This document shows positions 1 to 8,560 of a stretch of 23,529 nucleotides of DNA, one piece after another. The notes beneath the pieces were generated by a model. That model was not told where the DNA came from. It ran no database searches and was given only the letters and a program-made list of their open reading frames with translations. The position numbers were made by a program, and so were the translations under genes. The stretch is from Folioceros fuciformis (lineage: Eukaryota > Anthocerotophyta > Anthocerotopsida > Anthocerotales), in the NCBI GenBank assembly GCA_049999805.1, contig JBNGIO010005642.1, forward strand, positions 74,918 through 98,446, read 5' to 3'. The stretch's first letter is position 1. The number at the start of each line of letters is the position of its first letter.

Positions 1-329
1 CGTATCGGCTGCTTCGTCTGGTGGAGATGTGGATGTGGTGTGCGAGGCTCGTCTCTTTGGACCTGTAGGCTCGTGAGGGCCGGGATGTTGGTGGTTGTGG
101 ATGCCTTGGACAGACCGACAGGGAGGCGGTTAGGGTCCTCGGAGCGCGATGGTTTCGTGACCCCGTGCGTCATTTAGTCTGTGGAATTTACTTTCGGGTG
201 TGAGATCGCCGGATGAGCTGCATTTGCGCTTGCCTTGTTGACTTGGAGCCGTGAATGTTGGGGGAAGGGTACGTTTCTGTGCTGTGTGCATTGGTGGTGA
301 CATTTTCTTCTTCTCGTTTGCCTTTGCAG
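1..329 (+). other. RIN4 5' region: promoter/leader, unresolved first exon, first intron
   Basis: This stretch precedes the first recognisable RIN4 coding exon. A strong 3' splice site (pyrimidine-rich tract, then TTTGCAG) ends at 329, so an intron should end here and a short ATG-bearing exon should lie upstream. RIN4/NOI genes commonly encode only a few residues before the first PKFG-x-W core. Exon 330 starts in phase 0. The ATG at 149-151 followed directly by GT would fit that phase but is not proven. An unspliced start at the in-frame ATG at 255 is the alternative. Confidence 0.4.
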
Positions 330-1520
330 AAGCGTCCTACACATGTTCCCAAGTTTGGCAACTGGGATGCCAATGATCACATGCCTTTTACGGCCGTGTT
401 TGACCACGCTCGAGCAGAGAAAGGAGGGAAGCCGATGAATCCCAATGATCCAAATGAGAACCCTGGGGCATTCGGGCGAGGCTCGTTCAACCCTAATGAT
501 CCCTCTGACAATCCTGCTGCTTTTGGGAGAGGGAGAGTTTTCAACCCTAATGACCCCTCTGACAACCCTGAGGCGTTTGGTCTACGCAATCCCTCTGCTC
601 CAGGGCCTGGAGCACCGCGGGGTCGGCATGAGCGGAAGCCCAGCGTAGAGGAAAGTGATCTGCGCCGGCCTGTTGAGTTTCCTGGTCGCAGCAACCCCTA
701 TGATGGGCGTAATCCTGGTGGCGACCAAATCCGACGAGCTGGATCTGATCCTGTCGCAAGTCGACCCCAGGCTGATCTTCGCCAGCCTCCCCGCCCTGGT
801 TCAGGTGGAGTTATAGGTGGTGTTGGACCTGGAAGAACAGGATCTGGAGGTCTTGTAAGTGACCGAAGTAATGGGGATAGTGGTCACGGCAGCGCCCATG
901 GTAGCGCCCACGGCAGTGCCCATGGCAGTTCGCATGGAAACCAGTCACCAGCGCACCCTCCAGCCTATCAGCAGCGGTTTGGAAGACCGTCACCAAGCTC
1001 TCCTGCAAGGACGACAGGGGATCCAGTCATTGCGCCCCCAACCCCAAGCAGATTACGACCAGGGGGAAGGCCAAATGATACCGTAAGGAGCAGCTCATCG
1101 TGTTCGGTTTCATGATTTTTTTGGTCTCATCTTGATCTCAGATTTCCACTTTCCTATGATACATCGTATCGTTTCTTGATATGCTCCAGCCGGACCGAAG
1201 TGTGCCGAAGTTTGGTGATTGGGGCAAGGCCGATGGTTTCACTGTTATCTTTGAAAGTGCCCGCCAAGATAAAATCACTGGTGGTGTGCCTGGACGTCCG
1301 AACTTCCCTGCCGAGTCGCCGGCACGTCGTGGTGATGAGGATCTGTACAAGACTCCCGGCCGTGAGAAGAAGCCGGAGGTAAGTCTCGTTGAGTTTCACA
1401 TCCTTGTAAGCTTTATACTTGCGTCTTGAGTGAGTGAGTGAGCCAACTTTGCCCTGTGTGCTCTGTTGGCAGCCGAAATGGTACCACAGCTTGTGCCCAT
1501 GTATGGCTCCACAGGAATAG
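330..1520 (+). CDS. RIN4: RPM1-interacting protein 4 (RIN4)-like, two NOI domains, 3' three exons
   Basis: Membrane-anchored plant immune regulator of the RIN4 family, which is guarded by NLR receptors and targeted by bacterial effectors. Exons: 330-1082 (251 codons), 1190-1378 (63) and 1473-1520 (15 plus TAG), all phase 0. Introns are 107 and 94 bp with GT-AG ends. The N-terminal NOI core is VPKFGNW (residues 6-12 of the first listed exon) followed by FTAVFDHAR. The C-terminal NOI core is VPKFGDW followed by GFTVIFESAR. Both match the P-x-FG-x-W site cleaved by AvrRpt2-type proteases in known RIN4s, and the Thr of GFTVIF sits where the regulatory Thr166 lies in Arabidopsis RIN4. The linker is disordered, with three NPNDP repeats and an HGSA repeat. 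The last exon (KWYHSLCPC, ending MAPQE) offers two cysteines for lipid anchoring. The start exon is unresolved. Confidence 0.92.
438..581 (+). repeat. Triple NPNDP-x2-NP-x-AFG coding repeat inside RIN4
   Basis: The codons for NPNDP begin at 438, 489 and 543, giving periods of 51 and 54 bp (17 and 18 residues). Each repeat reads NPNDP, two variable residues, NP, one residue, AFG. NPNDP directly after the N-terminal NOI domain is ordinary in RIN4 proteins, but here it is expanded to three copies. Both spacings are multiples of three, so copy number can change without breaking the frame. Confidence 0.8.
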
Positions 1521-2891
1521 CCTTGGTGGCCCGTACTGTATGGAAGAACATGGCAGGGCTTCGTATGGGGACTGTTTCAACCTTGGAAGGATAAGCTTAG
1601 CGCACATTTATGAGTGACCGACGATGAGTCGGCAAGAACCGTGAGGGCAGGCCATCGCCCACCTTACTTTACTACCTGCTTTGTGAGGGAGTTCCATTTC
1701 AATCGTCCACGCGCGAGAGAGCATGTGACGTGCTCGCCAGGTGTGGAGCACAGCCAACATTTTAGATGCAGGTAGATTGATAACACTTGCTACTTCGGGT
1801 TATCACCCTCCGGCACATGATGTTTTGAAACAGAGTCTCAATGCGTGAGTCATATTGTGTCTTGCCAGCCCGGTGTCGGATGCTGAGGCTGTCAAGCTTT
1901 GTCTATTTGTGGTGCAAGTTGCAGTTCTCAATTCTAGCTGTAAGCTTGGTTGTCTTCCTACAGCTCAGCTGTGCTTGTAGGATGCCATCTAAGAATTTGT
2001 AATGTCTGACATGACGAATATAAGCCTGTGTGCAGTCGCTGTGGCTATAAGCTCACATCGAGCGAATTATTGTATTGCTCTTGATTCCACATTGCATCTA
2101 GAGACGATTGACATTTCTCCATCTGTTCCATGGATTGCTGCACTTGTACTCTACCAGTTGACAGCCACAAGCTGTCAGCCCACGAAGTTACTTCAAAGTC
2201 CACCATGTACGGAGTTTGCCGTCGTGGGTCTGAACGCCACTATGTGAAGGCCACCCAACCTGGGGCTGGGGTACATTACCAATCGCACCTGGGGTACTAC
2301 ATTACTATCTCAACTGGGGTACATGTCCTCTCTCACATGCGCGACACCATCTCTTTCAACAGGGGCAATCCTGGTAGCCACAAGATATGTTCCAGCTGTT
2401 TCATGCTTTGCCGTTGTTCACTCGTGGGTGACGAGTAAGCACGGCCAAGAAGGCTACGGGGAAGCTTCTGATAAAAAAACGTGCAAACTTCTAGCAATCA
2501 CCATCGTGGACGTGGAGGAGGTGGTCCGACCGTCAGATCGTGTCCACCATTTGCAGCGGAAAAGCTTGCAGACCGGGCCAACTAATTCATGTAAACATAC
2601 CCCTCTCTACCGCGTCAAGCAACGTTTTACCTTTTGTTTTTCACATTTTTCTTATCACATCATTTTTTCCACGAAAAGGATGATCTGCGGCATCAATATT
2701 ACTAGTACGATACGAGCACGAGGATCGGCATGCCACATGCCTCATAAGCACAGACTCAAGGCCAGATCGTCACAAATCCATCCACGGCAGAACTCCACAA
2801 TTCACCATACACGGCGCAAGGAGCAGCATTGGCTCCACCCGGATGTGGCCTCCACACCTTGTAAACAATGCAAGCTGAAGGCAGCCGGAGC
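1521..2891. other. Intergenic region between convergent RIN4 and NOI-like genes
   Basis: This region should contain the RIN4 3' UTR and, at its right end, the 3' UTR of the leftward NOI-like gene. I recognise no protein domain in any frame. The only pattern noted is a loose triplication of CTGGGGTAC around 2266-2325, spaced about 23-24 bp. Long open frames continuing past 2323 on the plus strand resemble no known protein. Confidence 0.5.
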
Positions 2892-3185
2892 TCAGTGGGA
2901 GCTGCAAAGGCGATGGTACCATTTCTTCTGCCAAGTCAGAGAGGTTCACAACCACGAATTAGCACAAATGCGCTCAGAGAGGAGCACACCAAGCTCATCG
3001 CACTCTCAGTGCGACCTCACCTTGGGAGCACTTCCAGGGACCGGGGACATGTCCTCTCCTAACTGTGGCAGAGGTGGCCCAAGCTGCGGCGATCTCGGTT
3101 TAGGAGTCGGCTCATCGTACACGATCGTGAACCGATCCCCCTGGATCTCACCTTCGGTATATGGATGAAACTTCGATCTCCCCAT
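2892..3185 (-). CDS. Small NOI/RIN4-like protein, divergent, two exons
   Basis: Exon 1 runs 3185-3021 (ATG at 3185, 55 codons, ending AAG before donor GTGAGG). Exon 2 runs 2927-2892 (11 codons plus TGA) after an acceptor with a pyrimidine-rich tract ending TTGGCAG. The 93-bp intron matches the size of the others here. The predicted 66 residues fit the length of single-NOI plant proteins. The last exon, KKWYHRLC, parallels the RIN4 last exon in this window (PKWYHSLC): both have TTGGCAG before the junction and share GAAATGGTACCA. The central DRFTIVYDE resembles the F-T-x-V/I-F-D part of a NOI domain. The invariant PKFG-x-W core is absent (SKFHPY instead), so homology is inferred rather than certain. 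If real, it is probably a cysteine-lipidated peripheral membrane protein. It lies tail to tail with RIN4. A longer in-frame start exists at 3293 but would lie almost on the TATA box. Confidence 0.5.
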
Positions 3186-3712
3186 GACTGCACAGCAAAC
3201 GGATCTCGCACTCCGCTGCTGCCGGTTGCGGCGAGTTGCTACGAGCAACAAGGTGCCGAAACTAGCAGAGCTAACGCGTAATTTGGCCTCCATGAGTTTA
3301 TATAACTCACAAGGTAACGGTAGACATAACACTCAACGGAACGGTGGGACAGCTGACGGGAGAACCTACTGAAGTGAAGCCCATGTCGTGCATACAAAAC
3401 ATCCATGCTCATTCATGTATGTACATTTTGCTGTCAATTGTCTCCGCTTTCCTTGTGGGTTAAGCGGTCTACGTTTTGCAGTGGCCGTTGCTACAGATCC
3501 GGCTCCAAGACCGCGTACAATGAACCTAACAGCAACCAGGCTCTTGCTTCCACGAGCACTTCTGGAAGCAAGTTGTCCTCAAGCCTGTGCAATGCTAGCT
3601 GTTGTTGCTGGACTCATCCCCTTTCATAACCTGCGACAACGAATAATGTAAACCCCAGAACAAAGCGGCAAGAGTAGGACGAGGATGGAACGGGGAATCG
3701 GATGTACCGGAG
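3186..3712. other. Intergenic region upstream of the NOI-like gene
   Basis: Apart from the TATA box at 3297-3304 I see no gene or RNA here. It should hold the promoter of the NOI-like gene and the 3' end of the small membrane-protein gene, both leftward. Confidence 0.4.
3297..3304 (-). promoter_or_regulatory. TATA box of the NOI-like gene
   Basis: On the minus strand this reads TATATAAA, about 112 nt upstream of the ATG at 3185. Transcription starting about 30 nt downstream would leave a leader of roughly 80 nt. This favours the 3185 start over the upstream in-frame ATG at 3293. Confidence 0.45.
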
Positions 3713-3988
3713 TCACTCCCTTGTAGAGCTTTTCGCGGGGAGCTGCTGCTCAGGTGAGAGATGGCGGTGGTAGTAGCCCCAGGTCGCCACCCCGGCCAGA
3801 ACAATCACCCCGGCAAGCACCACCGGGTAAGCCCCTGCTTTTTGTAGAGACACGCCGCTCCGTTGGTGGAGCACGCCGCCGGGGTTCTGGCCTGGCGGCC
3901 GTTTGGAACCTTGAAGCCCTAACTTCTCCACTTCTTCAGGGCTCATTTTGGTAGTATCCGCATTCGTCTTCCATCCCTCGCGCGCCAT
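3713..3988 (-). CDS. Conserved small single-pass membrane protein (91 aa)
   Basis: This is an uninterrupted frame of 91 codons from ATG at 3988 to a TGA at 3713-3715. A soluble N-terminal part contains MSPEEVEKLGLQG, then KRPPGQNPGGVLHQR. One hydrophobic segment spans about residues 53-71 (YPVVLAGVIVLAGVATWGY). A short basic and polar tail follows. From memory, small plant proteins beginning MSPEE-x-EKLGL with a KRPPG-x-x-PG-x-x-LHQR block before one membrane helix form a conserved family of unknown function. That resemblance is why I accept the gene. Met15 could be the start used by relatives, giving 77 residues. It lies downstream of DRP5A on the same strand, 576 bp away, probably with its own promoter. 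The biochemical role is unknown. Confidence 0.68.
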   Translation of the reverse strand: MAREGWKTNADTTKMSPEEVEKLGLQGSKRPPGQNPGGVLHQRSGVSLQKAGAYPVVLAGVIVLAGVATWGYYHRHLSPEQQLPAKSSTRE

Positions 3989-4564
3989 GTTTCCTTGCTA
4001 GGTAAGCGATTTCTGTCTAGTGGTAGGCTCGTCAGCTTGCGCTTGCTGATAAAGCTTCTGCCTCCGCTTCTGCCTGCCCATGCCGCGTCATGGCTTGGAA
4101 GGACTGCGTGAAGAAAGGGTTTGTAGGGGGACAAGTGTCGAGGTCTGCCAACTGTCGTTCGAGCTTGAAACGTGGCCTGCATGCACCTCCAAGTCCTGCC
4201 CATCAGGCTCCGTGTCAGGTAATGGTTGCGAGAGGTGATGAGCCCTGCCTGTAGGGTGAGGAGTGAAGTTCGTGGGTGCAGGTTTGCTCTCACCCGGAGA
4301 CGGGATTCCAGGGATGAGCCACGGGAAGTCTTGTGATGTTCGATAGATCTAATACACTCGGAATCGAGATGCAGCAAATGATGTCATCTAACTTACGGCC
4401 TGATTCCCAAGACGGAAAGTTTGCACGTATTATCTGATGCTGCGTATCTCAATTCATAGTGCACGGTCGAGTTCTCCACTCACTATCTACCACTGTTGCC
4501 GGTTAGCACACCGATCCTTCCAACCACGTTGGTAGACAGGCTCATGAAAAGTGGAATAGTGGCT
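3989..4564. other. Intergenic region between the small membrane-protein gene and DRP5A
   Basis: It should contain the leader and promoter of the 91-residue protein gene and the 3' UTR of DRP5A. A long open frame on the minus strand (4377-3943) overlaps the start of the small gene but shows no recognisable domain. I treat it as leader sequence. Confidence 0.4.
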
Positions 4565-7500
4565 TCACAGGGCAGCGGAGAGGGTGCGGAATTCTTGTAG
4601 GCAGTTGCTCAGGATGGTGCATCGCTTCTGTAGAGATTCTCTTTCCTTCCCCAGTTGGTCAGTAGCTCCGGGAGCCATGAACATCTGCATGAACTTGTCA
4701 TCGCTCACAGCAAATAGCTCGAGCCCCACAGCTACTGCCAACCCATCTCGACTGAAACGCAACAACGTTGAGAGTGAGTAGGTTAGGACATATCCGTTTT
4801 CTACGGCACGCAAAGGGGAAGGAGAAGGGTGCACACACCATGGATTGAGGAACCCTGCATTCAAGGTAGCTGGGACGCTGCGTTCCACGAGCAGGGCACG
4901 AATTTTGCCGAACTGATCAGCAGCCGTGGAGCATACTTCCTCATAAGCTGATCTTAGGGCTGTATCCTGGCCATGATGCCGAGGTTCCTTATGCTGAGCT
5001 AGCCGCCCGGTCAAGGATGTGCCAGACCTTTTCCTTACAGATGGATCCAGTCCCGCAGCTGCACCATTCAAACGTCCACTGACAATAGCGAACTCTTTCC
5101 TTTTTGCCACTTTCACTTCGCTTGCTGCCATTTCAGGTGAAGGGGTGTCCGGGATGGTTATTTGGCTCTCACGGAGTGGTTCCCTGTCTTCTCTGGTTGG
5201 GCTGTACGCAGTAACCTTTGCTCCTGCAACGGGGTCTGCATTCTCGTCGTCATTGATGCACTCCTCCACAAAATCCACAAGTACCTTGGACCTTTGCGCT
5301 TTGATGCCCCCTACAGTGATATCTGAGAAGTAGCTATGTGGGTATTGGCCTTCCAATCCAAACAACTGTGCACCAGGAAGTACCCACGACATTAGGCCCG
5401 GAACAAACACAAGGGAACGCTTGCAGACTGCAAGCGATGCGAATCTTTGGACATGTACCTGAGAGTATGGGCTTGTGGCTGTTGTCAAATGGTGCCGGAC
5501 CAATTCTTTGCATCTGTTGGTTAGCTCTTCAATGTATTTGTTATGAGCCCTTCTTAGGGCGGCATGGAAGGTAACAAAGGCGGAAAGCTCAGAAGATTCT
5601 TTGCGAGCTGCAGAGTCACGTTGAACAACAAGGAGATTACCACCATGCCTGCTCAGTGGCCCCACTTGCCACACTGCATAATCGCACACAGATCAAATGC
5701 CTTACGTGGACTCAGCTCTTGAAGCCGGATGCATTCCAATGCAAGATCAAACAGACTCCGAAGAACGTGAGCGAGGCGGTTGCATGCTGTGTCGAGCAAT
5801 GGACCCAGCCAAGATCGAGCTTCTGACCGGGCTATAGCAGCGGCTGCAGCTCCCACCCCGCCACCTCTTCCTGCATGGGCGAGTAGCATGTTTTTCACCT
5901 GATGACGTCTGAATGTTATCACAACTTGTTGTAGTTGCTGACATCCAAAACAGGGTCCTGAAGGGAACCAGAATTCTCACCTTTTCCTTGGAGACTATGG
6001 GGCATTCCAATGTACAGGCAGCACAACGAAATTCATTTAGCACTCTCTCAAAAGCAGCTCCGCCATACAACCTGAGCCCTGCATCTAGAGGCCTGACTTC
6101 AGTGTTCAGACCGGGCCAGTGCATTGCACCACTAGCTGCCCTCTCCTCTTCAGTGGTTCGGCCCCATTCAGAAGGATCCAGCTCAGCCGCTCCATCCAAA
6201 AGGGCAGCCTTTTCCAGCAAACAGGTGTAAGAGGTATGTAACATAAATGTGTCAAGAAAATTGAATTCACACAATCATAGGTTAAGGGTGAAAGCAGTTG
6301 CTGCACAAACTCGTGCGTTTAAGGCTAGACGACAGGCATACCACATGACTGGCCACGGCAGCCGCGTGAGTCATAGCAGCTCTGCGTAACGATGCTACAT
6401 CGGCAGCCCTGGAAAGTCTTGAATCAAGTAACGTCAATTCCGTACAGATCTCAGAACATCGCTCTTCCAGTAGAGCCAATGTCGCTGGAGCAGCATCCCT
6501 GTACCTGAAAATTGCCATAAGAGGATATGTTACAACCTACCAACAGAAAGGGTTCATGTTCGTACTGGCATACGTGATGCACCTTCGTTGGAGTTCCTGC
6601 CCCAAATATCTCTTCAGATTACCGAAGCCAATGTGGAGACCGAAACGATCTTCATCAAAGCCTCCAGTAATGTTCTCACGGAGGTGCTTCACAATTTCAG
6701 CGTCAACCTCACAAATCTGGTTGCGAAACTCCTCGTTATTCGACGTAGTACGATCCTTCGGCAGCGCAACAAAAAAAGGTCGGGCATTCTCTCCAAGATA
6801 ACCTCCAGCACTCAAATACCGATCCACTTCCCAACGCTCTACAAACTCCTGAAAGAACAGAGGCAAGATGTTGCTGTCAACAGCAGCCCCAGAGCATTTT
6901 TCCTGGACCCTCGAGATTCAGCAAGTAGGCAAACCATTCCATATCATGCTTCCATCTCTATGCAGTCTCACCTTCAGACGATTATCAAATTTTGACACCA
7001 CGACCGTTGTTCTTCGAAGAGATGGATCAATTGACCGAACGGTATCCAGCCAGAGAGATGAGCACCACTCCACACTACTCTGTTGAAGGAAAAGAAGCAT
7101 TCGGTGCTGAGGAGCCGCGATGGCCCTTACCATCTCAAGTATGTCCTTAGGAGTTGAATCCGGTTCCCCTTTCTTTGCCTGCCAACCAGAAAAGCATGTG
7201 AGAAACACAGTACAACCTCCACAACACAGCTTATAGAAACCAAACATCATAGTTCCATCCAGCACACTGAAACGCGGCAGTGAAACAGGATCACCGACCT
7301 TGAGAATGAAACCGGGAGTGTCGATTATAGTGAGGTTTGGGCAAAATGCATACTCCGCTCGCATAACAATTGGTTTTGCACTCACAGCTGTCCCGACGAC
7401 CTTCAGGTGCTCCTCAGTTCTGATCCTAATGGCCTCGGCCACCGAGGATGCCGGTTCAATCAGGGGGCCATAGTCATCCGAGTCCTCGTTCTGGAAACAA

Positions 7501-7917
7501 CATGGACAGAAATGCCAAGTGACGACTCCCAAACCTGCTATCATCAACATCCAGTCAACACTCACAGACAGAGTCAAAATCGAGATCCCGTACTTGCAAA
7601 CGGCACCGGGGCTCCAGAGCCTCTGCATCGTGCACCATCTGCAGCATTAAAGGCCGCCTGGTGCCCATCTCCACCTCCCGCACATTGAACCGAAACCCGA
7701 GCAGGGCTTCCAGAAGGGTGCTCTTTCCATCCGACTGCCCTCCCAAAGCGACTATCTCAGGGATCGGAAGCTTCTCCCCGAACGCAACTGCGGTTGCCTG
7801 CAGCTTGCTGTAAGCCTCGTAGCGGAAGCGCGCCTCGGAGCTATTGTACAAGTTGTCACAAATCTTCTTTCCCCCGGCCTTCCTTGTTTCAATTCCCGAC
7901 ACTGAAACCTCCGCCAT
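4565..7917 (-). CDS. DRP5A: Dynamin-related protein 5A, 10 exons, 811 aa
   Basis: Large GTPase of the DRP5 group. Arabidopsis DRP5A acts at the cell plate in cytokinesis, whereas its paralogue DRP5B/ARC5 divides chloroplasts. Exons: 7917-7594, 7490-7299, 7178-6972, 6848-6583, 6504-6342, 6208-5981, 5898-5706, 5607-5459, 5365-4839, 4751-4565. All junctions are GT-AG, introns are 78-133 bp, and phases join exactly to 811 codons plus TGA. Arabidopsis DRP5A is about the same length. G1 is GGQSDGKST (residues 59-67), G2 the Thr of TRRP (86), G3 DTPG (165-168), G4 SKFD (234-237). The middle domain includes LYGGAAFERV and LLAHAGRGGG. The C-terminal GED-like part includes LLVERSVPATLNAGF and ELFAVSDDKF. 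No PH or proline-rich domain is seen. The start MAEVSVSG has no better upstream alternative. Similarity to DRP5A is far closer than to DRP5B. The gene appears intact. Confidence 0.95.
5366..5458 (-). other. DRP5A intron 8, in-frame and stop-free
   Basis: The 93-bp segment begins GTACATG and ends GTGCACAG on the minus strand. It is 31 codons long with no stop in the DRP5A frame. I call it an intron because of its splice sites, its size and the lack of match to DRP5A. If it is retained, the protein gains 31 residues without truncation. Confidence 0.6.
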
Positions 7918-8560
7918 GCCGCTGCCCCCAGCAAGCGCTCTACTGCAACGTTCTCAGCACGACCTGGGACCGGTGGAATGAAGCCCTCCCTCCCTTCCTC
8001 ATCCAGACCTCTCCAGATTCCGATGTAGGAAATCTGCACAACACAATGAGCATAGAGGTTCCGCCCACACCACTCTCCAAGTCCAGGTACGGCCCGGAGC
8101 TCAAATTCGTCTTGGCGGGAAGCCGTTTCCGAGTTGAACAGCGAGTAAAAGCTATCCAAGCAGAATACTCTTGACATGCTCACGATTTCAGTGGCGAGAG
8201 AAGTAAAATACATAAGTACATATGTATTGTATGGAATACCGATATTGGCTGATACCATATTATGATTTTGAGAGAAAGGTGGAGAGTTTATTTTTTTTAA
8301 GCTAAGCTTTTCATACAGCTGCCAAGTCAAATCGAATACGGGTCTCATTTTACTTTCTCATTCTTATTTTTTTAATAATATCTAACTAAATAATTATATT
8401 ACTTATCATTAATCATACTTATTCACACAGATTATTTTTTCAAACTGGATACTATTTACATCCACCCTCATCACACTCGATCGTGCTTGACAGCGGTTTG
8501 TAAATGGGTTCTTTAGGTCATATTTTTGAGGTTATGGGCAATATGGACTGTTGCCAAAAC
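7918..8560. other. DRP5A leader and promoter region
   Basis: This is the space between the DRP5A ATG and the 3' end of the cyclopropane-synthase pseudogene. The first 250 bp are GC-balanced. From about 8200 to 8460 it becomes AT-rich. No other gene is recognised. A long open frame on the minus strand here has no known domain. Confidence 0.5.
8112..8127 (-). promoter_or_regulatory. E2F-like site and adjacent MSA core upstream of DRP5A
   Basis: On the minus strand this reads AACGG (8127-8123) and then TTCCCGCCAA (8121-8112). The first is the pentamer core of the plant M-phase MSA element bound by MYB3R factors. The second closely fits an E2F/DP site. Both lie about 200 bp upstream of the DRP5A ATG. 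A cell-cycle promoter would suit a cytokinesis dynamin. This is based on motifs alone. Confidence 0.4.

Noticed and set aside
2323-3168. Long plus-strand open frame of 281 codons
   Set aside because: It has no recognisable domain and a composition unlike neighbouring genes. It runs antisense across the spliced NOI-like gene, which has better support.
5674-5705. A 32-bp intron between DRP5A exons 7 and 8
   Set aside because: Splicing to the acceptor at 5674 would keep frame but gives an implausibly short intron. The acceptor at 5608 gives 98 bp, also in frame, with a better pyrimidine tract.
7752-8348. Minus-strand open frame of 198 codons upstream of DRP5A
   Set aside because: It overlaps DRP5A exon 1 in another frame and resembles no protein. 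It lies in the leader and promoter.
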